Position numbers and translations under genes: made by a program. Under the pieces are notes generated by a model that was not told where the DNA came from, ran no database searches, and saw nothing but the letters and a program-made list of their open reading frames with translations. Positions 11,399 to 23,900 of a stretch of 64,000 nucleotides of DNA are shown here, piece after piece. This DNA comes from Mytilus trossulus. Lineage: Eukaryota > Mollusca > Bivalvia > Mytilida > Mytilidae. The DNA lies in assembly GCF_036588685.1 (NCBI RefSeq), contig NC_086374.1:91816059-91880058 (forward strand), given 5' to 3'. The number at the start of each line of letters is the position of its first letter. The first letter of the stretch is position 1.

Positions 11399-11763
11399 AA
11401 ATATAATAAGAACATTTAACTTTTCATGAAGTTTGGCATTGATTTTTTTAAAGCCAAAATAACCAAGACAAGGAAGAACAACAGAAACAAATATATATTT
11501 AAATAAAAAACATTGAGGGTGAATGTACAAGAGACAACAAAAATCAAAATTAGAAGATTTATCTAACTTTAACAGGCCTAAACTCATGTACAATGTAATG
11601 CAGAGAAATATTTAGGATATTCATTCCCATTGCATGTATGCATCATTGTCAATTCCCCGCATTTAACAATAACCCTTGGATACAACCATCATACATATTC
11701 ATTAACTGATGTGGATAAAATTAATTGTATGCCCATTTGTTTATATTGATATACACTGTAGTG

Positions 11764-12456
11764 TTAAAGGGGCACTAGCTGTCAAATTCATGGTCACAGA
11801 TTTGACTCAAATTCTCATATTTGATTTATAACAATGTAAAACATTTATCCTAACTACCAAAAGTCCAAAAGAAACAGTTTACAGAGTATGGGGTAGAGAA
11901 TATGTAGGTTCGTTTCGTGTGAATTTTAGTCCAGACGCCATCTAATTAACTATTGATTTGACCTCAAATGACCATATAAGCGATGTAAACATAATAAAGA
12001 TATGAATAGATTAAACCAACACGTGCAATAAGATTTTTATAGGTCTGTTTGATTTTATTTTCTAGATTAAACATATATGTTTCTCATTGTTTTTAACCGT
12101 ATAAGAATGGTTTTATATGGATCGAATAAGTAATCAAATTATTTACCGTAGTTTCACTTTCATTGTTGACATTCTTTTTTTCTTTTAAATAACCAGTACA
12201 CGTACAATGCATGGGCTGTCAATCTCTAGCTAGGGGTTAAACTGAAGTTCACATGAATACGGATTTAATGAGGTCGACTGATTCACTTGCAAGTGAATTA
12301 GCAAATATCAATGTTTCTTCGCTTAATTTGATAACATTGAACTATTTTGGCTGCTAAAAGCGAATTATTATTTCACTATTTCACTTTCATTATTGATTTA
12401 ACAAAAAAAATCTTACTTTAGATTTTTTATATATCTCGTAGCTAGTACCCCTTTAA
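11764..12456. mobile_element. TTAA-flanked inverted-repeat element (~685 bp)
   Basis: TTAA at 11764-11767 and 12453-12456 flank AGGGGCACTAGCT and its counterpart AGCTAGTACCCCT (one mismatch in 13). TTAA target use is typical of piggyBac-type transposons. No transposase frame is seen, so it would be non-autonomous. Confidence 0.75.
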
Positions 12457-13800
12457 CAATTCAATAAATAAATGCATATTGATAGCACATTAAAGTTTAT
12501 AATATATAATTAATGACCCAAGATTGTGTTATTACTTTAAATTTACCAGTAGGCATAATTTTGTTTGTTAAAATATATTATCAGTTATCAAAATTTAATT
12601 TAATGCCTATAGTCCACCTTATACAATCATTTGTAGACTTTTAACAGTTATTTTGATATAAACAAATGAAACAGGACTTTATTTACAAACAGGGCTTTAT
12701 TTAAAGCAGACATAAATAAATAAAATAAATTATATTTCAAGCTTGATACATACATATAATACATGTTAAGAAATAAATGATCATAATAACAAAAGGAAAC
12801 TTAAACACAGTACATTTCTGAACAGGCAACTGAGAAGTTTTTTGTAGAATAACTTACTGTTGCATTTCTGTACAGGCTAAAAAGTCTGTAGCATAACAGA
12901 TAATTGCATTTTTGAACAATCAATTAGCAAGTCTTTGTAGCAATAGAGATTGTAGACGAAATAAAATTGAAATGAATGTATCTTAAGAACACTATAATCT
13001 TTTGGCAGAATCAAGAATCTATTGTCTTATATTGCACATTTATACTAGGCTATCCAGATTCACAAACACCTTTGATTGAATACAGACTAGGTACTGTTCA
13101 AACATAATAGAAAAAAAGTCATTAACTCAGTTTTCACGCCTAGTGGCAGCCCTGGCAGCCTAGGCTGGTAAAATTGCTCTTGGGCTTGTAAAAATCAGAC
13201 CTACAGGCCAACAAAATCTAACTTAAATTTTTCAAAAATTGAGCTGTGGGCCTGTAGATTTAGCAGTTCAGCGTGAAGACATTATTAACACAAGAAGAAC
13301 TACTACTAACACATTATTGTTCATGAGATACCAATTCTTTGTGGATTTAATTGTTAAGGCGAAACATTGATTTGAATGTTCCACATAGTAAAGCTTCTAT
13401 AAGCTCTTGCGAGACTTAAGCCAAGCCAAAAATACATATTTTATAAAAAGATTAGCACTTGACGTGTACATGTTCTTCAATTATACAGTTGTAAGTAGGT
13501 TTAGAGTCAAACATAGAACTCAAACTTTACAACAACACTAGTGTCGACATTGAACCCTTTAACATTCATTGATAACTGTCAAATACATGAGGGTCTGGAT
13601 GGCGGTTCTTCAATTCTGTATTCCTTAGTTTTTTAAAACTAATTTTTCTCTATTCTTTACAATTTTTGTCCATCATTCTCTATTGTTTACATTTAAGGAC
13701 CCCATTATTCGCTTGTCTTTATTTTTTTAGCACCTTTTTCTCTATTCTTTCTATCTTTTGCCCTTTATGTTGCAATAGTTGGCCCCTGATTCTGTTTTCT
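12457..13800. other. Gene-free stretch with weak local repeats
   Basis: 12810-12950 holds three diverged ~60-bp units around gcatttctg.acaggc. 13130-13285 is an imperfect inverted block (ttcacgcc...agcgtgaa with gacctacaggcc/gggcctgtag). No coding signal. Confidence 0.45.
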
Positions 13801-13803
13801 ATC

Positions 13804-13917
13804 CCACCCAGCCCCTCACACATGCAGTTGTGATCACTGCAATATGTTTATGATTAGGCACCACCCAGACCCTCACACTTGCAGTTGTGATCACTGCAAT
13901 CATGTTTATGATTAAGC
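13804..13917. repeat. Two-copy ~57-bp tandem duplication
   Basis: Both copies contain cac.cagcccctcacac-type starts, gcagttgtgatcactgcaa and tgtttatgattag/agca. They differ at a few positions. Confidence 0.85.
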
Positions 13918-15189
13918 ATTTGATAATATAACTCAGAATACTATAGATCCTCAAATTGCTAAATGCTCCCACAAAAAAGTCCACATTCAACATTTTCAAA
14001 CAATAAACACAAAATAATATTACAAAACCAGTAAATTCTTAATTAAATTTCACCGGTTTACCAATATATTTTTCACATCGAAAATACAAAAATATGGAAA
14101 AATACAGTCAACCCGCATTAAAAGGACATTAATTTAAATACAATCGAAACAAATTTGTCAAAGACACACAGTATTTGGGACATCATGTGACTAATAATGC
14201 ACTTAGTAGACATGTATTCAGTAAAGAGCAATGGATTGTAAACATCTCCATGGTGTGTATAATATATGGGTATTTAGGAAATAATCCTTATTGAAATGTT
14301 TCTGTAATTTTGTAGAGAAAATATGGCTACTAGGAAAAGAAAAATTAAATATGTAGAGTAAGCTGAAAACTATTGGGATTCAGTATAAAACAGGCATTTA
14401 TTTTCAGTTGAAAGTGGGACCTAGACTCTACTGAATGCTAGAAAATTTTATGAACCTACCCTATTGAGTGAATGGATGGATATGCTTTTATGTTTTAATG
14501 AGTTGATCAATTAACATGTAAACATAATTTTCAAACCAATTAAGAAAAAAGAATCTTTCCTTGATTTCACTTTAAAAAAATTGTCTTTAAATATAATTTT
14601 ACACACAAAGTAAAATTAACCTTTGAAAAAAAATATACAAACAATGAAAAGGGTATTGCAAATTTCAGAGAATCCAAGAAGTCGCAATTCAATATGTTAC
14701 ATTTAAAAATTCCTAATATGATAGCTAAAAAAAAAGTAACCAAAAAAAAAAGTAATGGCAAAAGAAACAGGTATCAAATGAAAATGTTTTCTCTATCTCA
14801 GATACTCAGAATCATACTGTCATATGAGAAAAAAAATCCCACTAGCCAGTTTTAATAATGATAAAAGATAAATATAACTATGTTTTTGTGGTAGGGGGGG
14901 GACTGTTCACAATATTTGTGGTCAAACATCAGATTTCTTAATGAAAAGATAAAAAGCTTTTATAAAAGACTTTGTTTCACTTGATGTAAGATGTGACATA
15001 CTTAGTCATTATAAAGTGGGTTGACTGTATTCAATCTATAATCTCACACATACAATTAAGATATTATTACAAAAATAAGTCTAAGCACCAGAAATAAAAG
15101 TAAAACAGGAGAATACATAAACCGATAATGCAAATAAAAATCAGATGCATCACTCCTCAATTAGACATCTAGAAAGCTAGATGATTCAT
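13918..15189. other. AT-rich gene-free stretch
   Basis: No exon, array or inverted-end element recognised. The minus-strand 64-codon frame at 14567-14761 is hydrophobic, low-complexity and without splice context. Confidence 0.4.
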
Positions 15190-15464
15190 TTAATGTGGTA
15201 CCTAACAACACTACTAACTCTGTAAAATCAGTTTAACGTTTTAATTATGTTGTGTTGTTAAGGGAATATTAAGCTTCTCAATGATCAAAATTAGATTTGT
15301 CAAACTGCTATATAACCAGTGTAATTTTTCTGACAAAACAGTTGGTTCAAAATTTTTGAAACTTTTATATTTTTGTTAAAGGGTCAAAGTAAATACTTAG
15401 TCAAAATTTATGAAAAATAAACGAGCCAAATTAATTTTAGTGAAAGTGTTGGGTACCACCTTAA
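15190..15464. mobile_element. TTAA-flanked 'GGTGGTACC' element (~267 bp)
   Basis: TTAA at 15190-15193 and 15461-15464. Left end tgtggtacctaacaac pairs with right end gtgttgggtaccacc. It is short and non-coding, and looks like a MITE. Confidence 0.72.
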
Positions 15465-15980
15465 TAGAATTCAACCTGTAAATTTTACTTCTTTTAATAG
15501 CATTCCTTTGCACATGCTGACAATAAAAAATCAGTATTATCATTATATATACCTATGCAATTCCTCACAAACATATTCTACACTTAAAACATGTTCAATC
15601 AGGTGTGTGATGTTACAGTTAAAAGTGTACATAATTTGGATTTATAGAGGCAGAATTTTATTTTTTAATTCTTTTTTATTTCTGATCATGAACCTGTTGA
15701 TATTTTTTAATTTAAATTTGCTGTAATAAAACTTAAGAAATCATTTGAAATTAAGGACAACATATATCTATTAGCTGTGTAACTGTAGCTTTCATGTCCT
15801 TATGATATTTTTTACAATTTGCTGACCATTCATTGATTCTCCTTTAGGCACCATAGTAAACACTAAGGACCTAAGAGGTACTATTCCTAAGCTACATATC
15901 TATTTGCATTGTTCCGATTCCTTGTCTGAGTTTGGTCGTTCTTTAGGTCTGCAAGTTAAAATCAGCTTGACAAAATTTGA

Positions 15981-16643
15981 TACTGTAAATTCAGAAATTA
16001 TTGCGTGCATTTATTATTGCGATTTTGTCAATTTAGACTTAAATGCGAATTTAATTTTTACGATTTTGAGAAAAATCATGTTAAATTCATATAAAATATT
16101 TCAAAATGCGAGTTTAAATTATTGCGTTTACAAGTCAGTCGAATTTTTCGCAATAATAAAAACCTGGCCACAGACCACAATTAATTTCTCTATTAGTTCT
16201 TTATAACTTTTTGTCTCATTGAAAAAATGGCACTTGATATTTTTGTCAAATGTTTTGTGTATGTAATGTATAGTACTAGTCCAAAAACATATCCAAAATT
16301 CAGAAAGATTGCTCTGATGTAACTTACAAATTTAGCCAGTACACATCCATACCCCTATGGACAAGTCAAGAGATGTTCCGAAAAATGTAAATATTACATT
16401 TTTGCACTTGACCTAATCACTCTTTCCATATTAAAATCAGTTAAAATACCTTCAACAAAAAGTTATTTTACCTCTCTTCTTTCATTTCCACCCCATAAAA
16501 ACTAACAAATGAATAAAAAAGGCAAAGAAAAAAAATTAAGAAAAAATACACTAAATTAAGGGGAACTATATTCGTGAACAATGAAAAGCGGGGTCATTAA
16601 TTGTGGTCTTGGGCCACCTCGCATTAATTTCTGAATTTACAGT
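15981..16643. mobile_element. Inverted-repeat MITE (~205 bp when uninterrupted), split by a second element
   Basis: The left end tactgtaaattcagaaatta is mirrored by taatttctgaatttacagta ending at 16643. Inside are attattgcgtgcat, ttttgagaaaaat and cgcaataata blocks shared with the clean copy at 33257-33461. The 454-base excess is the element at 16166-16615 plus one copy of its target site. The 100-codon frame across 15904-16206 lies mostly in this MITE and is not a gene. Confidence 0.88.
16166..16615. mobile_element. 450-bp element nested in the MITE
   Basis: The ends ggccacagaccacaattaat and attaattgtggtcttgggcc are inverted repeats (18 of 20 match). ACCT flanks both sides (16162-16165 and 16616-16619) as a likely 4-bp target duplication. 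No frame of interest inside. Confidence 0.82.
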
Positions 16644-17243
16644 ATTTGATTTTCATTTTATTGGCCTCAACCATTACTGAAGAGATATTGATTCTCAAGA
16701 TGCACAAAATTGAGACTTAAATATTATTTCACATGTACAAATTTTCAGTTTTATTCCCAAATCATAACTAAAGTTGTTTTTCTTTCAAAATTGAGAGAGA
16801 TAAACAAAGTTTGAACAGAAACTGACAATATAAAAGAGATAAAACATATTATTTTCTTGCATCAATAGCACTTGCACATACAGAACTATTTATCAAAGAA
16901 ATAGCTATGTAAATTACACTTTGAAATTCTATCACAGACACATTAAACAAGTTTGATTGACACATGCTACATACAACAAATCTTATTGCACAAAAATTAA
17001 AAAATACATCCTAACCCAGTTGGACTACCAAGTTTCAATAACTTTTAAAACATTTCAATGGTGTTCAATTTTTCTTGCTATTTTATTAAAAAAATTATCC
17101 ATTATTTAAATTAAATAAGCGACTTGTTTTCAACTTTTAATTGCAAAACAATTCTGGCATGCAATCCCAAGAATGGTCACTCTTAAAATCTTTAAAACAG
17201 ATAAGAGGAAACATTAATTGTATACAATGCAAAGAAATAAAAG
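16644..17243. other. SUCO 3' flank / 3' UTR
   Basis: AT-rich sequence beyond the SUCO stop on the minus strand. The nearest AATAAA in that direction is at 17082-17087, about 157 bases after the stop, and would give a short 3' UTR. No other gene seen. Confidence 0.5.
17082..17087 (-). promoter_or_regulatory. Candidate polyadenylation signal of SUCO
   Basis: TTTATT on the plus strand reads AATAAA for the minus-strand transcript. It is the first such hexamer after the stop. Motif evidence only. Confidence 0.4.
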
Positions 17244-17912
17244 CTAATTATGTCCATTCACTTCCTTGAAAGACACTGATCTGTATGTCAGGTCAGTACT
17301 ACCTGTACGAGTGTGAGAACTTCTTCCTTGTTTCCCTGTCTTTAACATTGAATCTTTATGGGAGTTTGGTGCTGATCCTTTGGGAAAGGTAAACTTCTTT
17401 TTAAAGGGAGAAACAATGAATATGTCACCTCTGTTAACACTTTCCTCAGAGAGTGATATAAAATCGTCATAATGCGTGTCTGAACCATTAAACGACCCCG
17501 ATCTGAGTCCACGTGCACAAACATTGGATGTTTTGGTAGGATTACATATAGTTCCTGTCTTGATTGTCTTCTTTGGGATACAACCGTTTGTTTTGGCGTG
17601 ACCGTTGTACAAATCTTTTTTATCATGGCCTGTATGAGAACTTAAAGACACTTTTTGGTCAGGTCCTTTTGGTTTTAGCTGTTCTTGCTTGTCACTGGCA
17701 AAATAGCTCCATAGTCCAGCACTACTTGAAGATCGATTCAGGGATTTCGTTTTTGTTTGTTCACCTTCTTCTGGGGAAGATTCTCTTGAACTGGTACCAA
17801 AGAGAAGACCAGCACTATTGATACCAGTTTTGTTATGAGAGACTTTCATTTCACCTGTCAAAGATGTTGATGAACCATTTATCTTTTGTTTCTTTCTCTT
17901 TCTTTTCTTTGC
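17244..17912 (-). CDS. SUCO: SUCO exon 22: cytoplasmic tail and stop
   Basis: Encodes [20 protein letters not shown], a strongly basic patch, then a Ser-rich tail with [20 protein letters not shown] and the end [11 protein letters not shown], stop TAG at 17244-17246. Acceptor TTTTTTTAATTTAG. The overlapping plus-strand frame at 17564-17821 is a shadow. Confidence 0.93.
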   Translation of the reverse strand, partial: AKKRKRKKQKINGSSTSLTGEMKVSHNKTGINSAGLLFGTSSRESSPEEGEQTKTKSLNRSSSSAGLWSYFASDKQEQLKPKGPDQKVSLSSHTGHDKKDLYNGHAKTNGCIPKKTIKTGTICNPTKTSNVCARGLRSGSFNGSDTHYDDFISLSEESVNRGDIFIVSPFKKKFTFPKGSAPNSHKDSMLKTGKQGRSSHTRTGSTDLTYRSVSFKEVNGHN

Positions 17913-20900
17913 CTAAATTAAAAAAAACCTTTTAACTCAATAATAATGCAGATATACAATGAAATAACAATTTATTGTTTAAATATTCAAGGAATTAAAA
18001 TATTGAAAATATATAGTTGCTTACTTCTGCCTCATTTGGCCGTTACTCTTGAAGAGTTGTCTCATTGGCAATCATACCACATCATCTAATTTTTATATGA
18101 AAATATTTTTGAAATTTCATGTTGTTTTAATTCAAACATGTGAAAGAAGTGGTGATGCCCCTAACACATGAATGATGTTTACATAAACCAAAGTGTTTGA
18201 TGGAAATGCAACAAACACGTAAGTTTTTTACTGTATAGTGCATGTGAATTGACACATATGACAGACATTAGATTTTAATATGTTGAATACTATAAAAATA
18301 AAAGGAATTGAATGCAAGTTTGTGTAGTGCAATGTTGTTATCCAATTTTCAAAGAGCCCTGGATTGAAATATTTCATTGAGAAAAATAATTTCTTTAGTA
18401 AAGTTCGTTATAAATGTATTTTTTTTTATCATATAGTATACTGAATTATGAAACCTATAACCTCTTGGATAAATACCTGTACCCCTTCTAGTTTACTACT
18501 GATGGGTACAATCTTATCCTAGGTGTTAGTCTTGACATGTCAGTAAAATTTTAAATGTCATAGTACATGTAACTTTAAATAAGGAATTCATATGAATAAT
18601 AATTATTGAAGGGTTGCTCATTCTGTACCACAACAAACAGTAGCTCAGAAGTAATCTTATTATTCATTTCACAGGAAACAAATTGTAATGTCCTATTTTT
18701 TCACAGAAAAATACAAACAATAATGATCAGATTATGGAACTGAATGACAATGGATTGTATGGTACTATCATGGTTACTACGAAAATAAGATGTTTGTGTA
18801 AAAAATGATTGAAAGGTAAAACTACCAGGGATTTTGCTTCTGCATGTGTAACTAGAGGCTCTAAAGAGTCTGTGTCACTCACCTTAACTTCAACAATGAC
18901 CACTATTACATATAAATCACCATTAAAGAAGGATAACTCTATTAAGAATTTTAAAATTACTATTTCAGTCATGTTGACATATTTTTAGAAATTTTCCTGC
19001 TAATGATTTTTCTATAAAAGTTCCAATTCATCTATAAATAATAAGCAAAATTGCAAAAAATAAAGTGAAAATAATCATCATGATCATTAAAGGACAATAA
19101 CTTTAATTACCAATTGACTGAAAATTTCAGCAGTGATGGCTTATTTGTAGATCTTGTAATGCTGATCATTTCTGCTTTTTAAAGTTTCTATCTACATGAT
19201 CTATCTATCACAGATTTTAAGATAAATGGCAACAATGCAAACAATTGTCATCTTCGATAAGGTGTTGACTGATGATTTAGGTCATGTTTACTTAAGGGGG
19301 CTCGCGGGTCTAAATCAAATTTTTTATTTAATATAGGATTTCTCTATATTTTTCTATAAATTAACTTTATCTTATACCTAATGGAAAAATGAAATAAAAA
19401 AATGGGGTCACCGTGCATTTACGCTCACAATCTGCTTTCGGAAAAAGCATACATTTTTGTAAATGTCCTTTTTTTCTGTTGAACTAATAGGAGAAATATT
19501 GGTAATATCGAAACAAAAAAAGAACTAAATTACAGAAATTGGTTAAATTTCACAATAATTCAGTTTATGAACAGCCTATTCGAAAACAACAATAAAAAAT
19601 ATAGGTCACGGATGAGTTGAAAAAGACATTTCATTTTTAGAGCAAAAAAATTGCATTTTTGCACCAAAGGGAGATAATTTGGTGCCTTTTCAATGATATC
19701 TAAATGTTAAAAGTCACCTGGGGCCAACATGTATTGATTTTTTTGAAAAATTCTTGTACCATAAGATAAAGTAACAACTACTAAAGGTAAATAATAAAAT
19801 TTGTAAAGAAAAATGAATGTTTGATTTTTTTCTTAAAATCATATACCCGCGAGCCTCCTTAACTATTTGTAGACCTTGTCTTTATGGTCTTGTTGAACTT
19901 TTTTGCAATGTAAACTTTCTATTATATATTTTTTTAGATAACTGGAAAAAAATACAAAAAATGATGTAACTGTCTGTAAAGGGCAATAAATCTTCTAGGA
20001 AGTCCTCCCACAATTCTAATGTCAACGTTTCTATCTACAGAGATTTTCAAGATAACAGACAAAAATTACATTCTGTCCCTATGTTCTTTTATATTTAACC
20101 TTGTTGTATGATCTTTGTAAAAGTTAATGGACGACAACAACAGACAATGAACATCAAGTGATGGCAAAAGCTGAAAAATGCCAGGATAAACATACATACC
20201 ATCCCAACTTTCACACTGACGGGATGTTATTATATCCTAGAGTATATAGTCTTGAAATGTCAGTGAAATTTATAATGTTGAAGTTTATATGTAAGAAATA
20301 AATATTCTGTTTTAATTCTAATAAGTTATAATTTTATTTTCAATCCCATATTAGAAAGAATCTTTAAGTAAAAAAGAGCTTTGCAGAACATTTGGGAGCT
20401 TGTTCAATCAAAAAATATGTGTGGATAATTGATTATGAATTAAAAATATTTAAAAAATATTTCTAATTCATTTTTTCGAGACGCTAATGTTTAAGAGTAT
20501 TGGCAGGTCCTGAATAACCTGGTAAATAGAATAAAACCACTAATTCATAGCACCATTGCTTCTATATTAAACTCTGTAATTTCCAGCATTATTGGCTACT
20601 AAGTTTAAATATTGTGACATTCGTTTCATGACAAAACTATACCTTATCCTGACATGTGCTGAAAAATCAACATACTTTAAGTTGCATATTAGTGTGTATG
20701 GGTTCTAGTAGTTTGGTAGTACAAAATAGGGTCTTTTAATCTGAGCAAATGTGCACTCCTACTATAACTACCTATATTTCTTTTTTTAATTTTAAAGAAA
20801 CTTTTAACAAAGGTTCTACATGGATTCTTTGTCCTTAAGCTTTCATTTGGGACCAAAACTACCCAAATATTTTACTTATTGAGAAAGTGATAGCTATGAA

Positions 20901-23900
20901 TATGTACATAGCAACTATTTTGTTTGAATTGTGTTCTTCTTTCTCAACAGGCCCAAATTAGTGGTTTTATGACAAAATATTATTTCTTGGATATGCTTTG
21001 GTTTTTTTTTTTGTTTTTTTTTTTTTGGGGGGGGGGGGTCTTAATTATTAATTAAGATAATAGCTCTATCAACTATGACTAATATACTTCATATTAATCA
21101 TGATATCCCAGTTATCTGTAGATGAGTATAACACAGGAAAATCTCTGCTAAATTTATATTGCTGTGACATAATTTTCTAGATGTATTATCCTGCAAAAAT
21201 ATTCTATATTTCCTACTATAAGTCTGTTCATTTGATGTTTACCAATGAAATATAGGACTTAAAAAAATATGTACTGGACTTTATTGTATGTATCTTATAT
21301 TCAATTTTACTTACATGCAGATGGTGCACTGAGGTCCCACCGGGATCTATATCTGATGAATAATTCCCAGAATTCACTGGAAAATAACATAATGTTACAT
21401 CAAAAATACTGACAAGAAAATTGAAGGGAGCTCACATCAATAGATATAAACAATTTACAAAAAAAACATGCAAATTGGTAAAAGCAGTTTTGAGTTAATG
21501 TCCAACGGGCAGACGGACAAAGGTATATCATCATACAACCAGTAAACAGGTGTATAAAAGCATGATAAAGGGATATCAAAATAATTCTATAACATAATTA
21601 ACATGAATTCTACCTCCTACTGTCTCCAATTCATAATGTTTATTTACAGTCAGTGGTACAACTTGTACAAGTTATTTTTAATTACTTGAAGAAGTAATAT
21701 TAATATACTTATATAAGTAAATTTATAGGATACTTATACAAGTTAATTTTATTTACTTGTAGAGGTAAAAAAAAAATTGCTAAGCTATGTCCCTTAGACA
21801 TTCAGATTTTTTTTCTTGTAGAAGTAAAAAGTCATCCTATCTTCTTTTATTGAATTCTTATGATTTCTTTGCTCTTATAGAATTTTAAATTATCTGCCCT
21901 TTACAGATGTCTTTACTAATAATTTAAGTAAAATTTCATGGACAATGAAAATCCCATTTGTCTGTTATCTTCAGAACACTACTTATTAACATGCCCCCAA
22001 GGAGCAATTTTTGAAGGCCTTGCGCAAAAACTTAAGATCTTTGCACAATCAGTTTCTTTGTTGAATTAATGAGATGAAACATTGAACTCTAATAAAAAAA
22101 TCAAAATACAATCAACAAACAAAAAACTATATCTTCACTTTTTATGGTCCTCTTACATAATGTAGATTCACTGTTGTATTTTTGTATGGCAGGTCCTATA
22201 GAATCCACTTTATCATGGTCACATCCAGAGAAAGAGTTTCTTCTACGGATATGTTTAAGATTAGACGTGGTTCCCATCTCTTGGATTTCCCGTGGAACTT
22301 TAGTGGATTTCTTCTTCATCAGAATCAAAACGATGACACACAATACGATCACCGTCACAATGTATCTAAATTCTCTGTCCTGTACCTACAGAAAAAATAA
22401 TTCAATTATATCAGATTGTTTACAGGTGAATGTCTAGATATTTTTATAACAATATAGATGGAATATTTGATTTAACTTCTAATATAAAAAAGAAGATGTG
22501 GTATGATTGCCAATGAGACAACTATCCACAAAAGACCAAAATGACACAAACATTAACAACTATAGGTCACTGTACGGCCTTCAACAATGAGCAAAGCCCA
22601 TACCACATAGTCAGCTTTTAAAGGCCCTGATAAGACAATGTAAAACAATTCAAAAGAGAAAACTATTGGCCTTATTTATGTAAAAAAATTAACGAAAAAC
22701 ATATATCTCTGTTACTGTATTTAGAAAATATAGCATGCACATTTCAAAGCAAATTATTTTCAGTAGGGATAAAAATGTGAGATTAATCATTGTGATTTCA
22801 GATAAATCTTACTACTTATATATATGTATCAGATATCAGAGCACATGGTTTTTCACTGAGTTGCAATAATAACCTGTAATAATTTCTGAATTCATTTTTA
22901 AACAGCAAAATTTTTGTAAGGGAAGTTTACAAGTTGTTAAAGATGATGCTGGTCATTAGGCAAGCATTTAAAAAAAATCAAGTAATACTGGTTCATATTT
23001 GGCTAGAATACAATATTTTAAAGGTGAAATCAGGGTTGAGTTCAATACTGTAGCTGCTTTCAATATTTTTAAAGTAGCAACTAGGCTATAGCTACACGTT
23101 CAATATTTGAAATCTATGAGGCATTATGCAGCCGCTAAAATATTGAAAGCAGCCCAGAAAACTTATGTATCAAATATGGAAGTTATTTTTATACTTAAGC
23201 ATTTTTGTTGTTGTATGTTATAAGAATTGAAAGTATATTGTAGTGTAAAATAATTTCCATAACACTTATTCAAACTTTTGTAATCCATAAAGTATTGTTA
23301 TCTGTTATCTGTTCATTTCTGTTATTTTAACAGCAATTGATTGCAATATAGTTATGAAAGAAAAACATTGTGTTGAGTGTAATATATAAAATTTACTAGA
23401 AATTTTTCAGGAAAAATCTAACCTGTTGATTAAGGTTCTCTATATTTTCTGTAAAACGAATGACAAGCTCTGTTAAATTCTGTACTGTTGTTTCTAAAAC
23501 ATCAATTTTCTGCTTCTGAATAAGACTCTGTAATAAAAAAAATATAATAAAAGTAATGTTCTTATCTTTTTAAACAGTTCAACGTGTAACTCTTCAGTAA
23601 TAGCATAAAAAAACAGCAACAAGAATATTTCAATATTTCAGTTTATTTTTCAGTAGAAAATAGTTTGTCACAAGTTTTCAACACCCATTGCATCTTCCCA
23701 AGCTTCTCTATATTCATCATGTACATGTAATGTATATACAAATCAAAAAAGTTTTTTTACACCAAAATATGCAAATTTATTTCTTAAGTGAATGACAACA
23801 ATTTGCATGTTTTTTTTATGTAATAGCATCCAAAATCTACTGTTAACTGGAAATTTAATTTATTGAAATATATATTCTTAATATAAATTTGTTAACGTAA

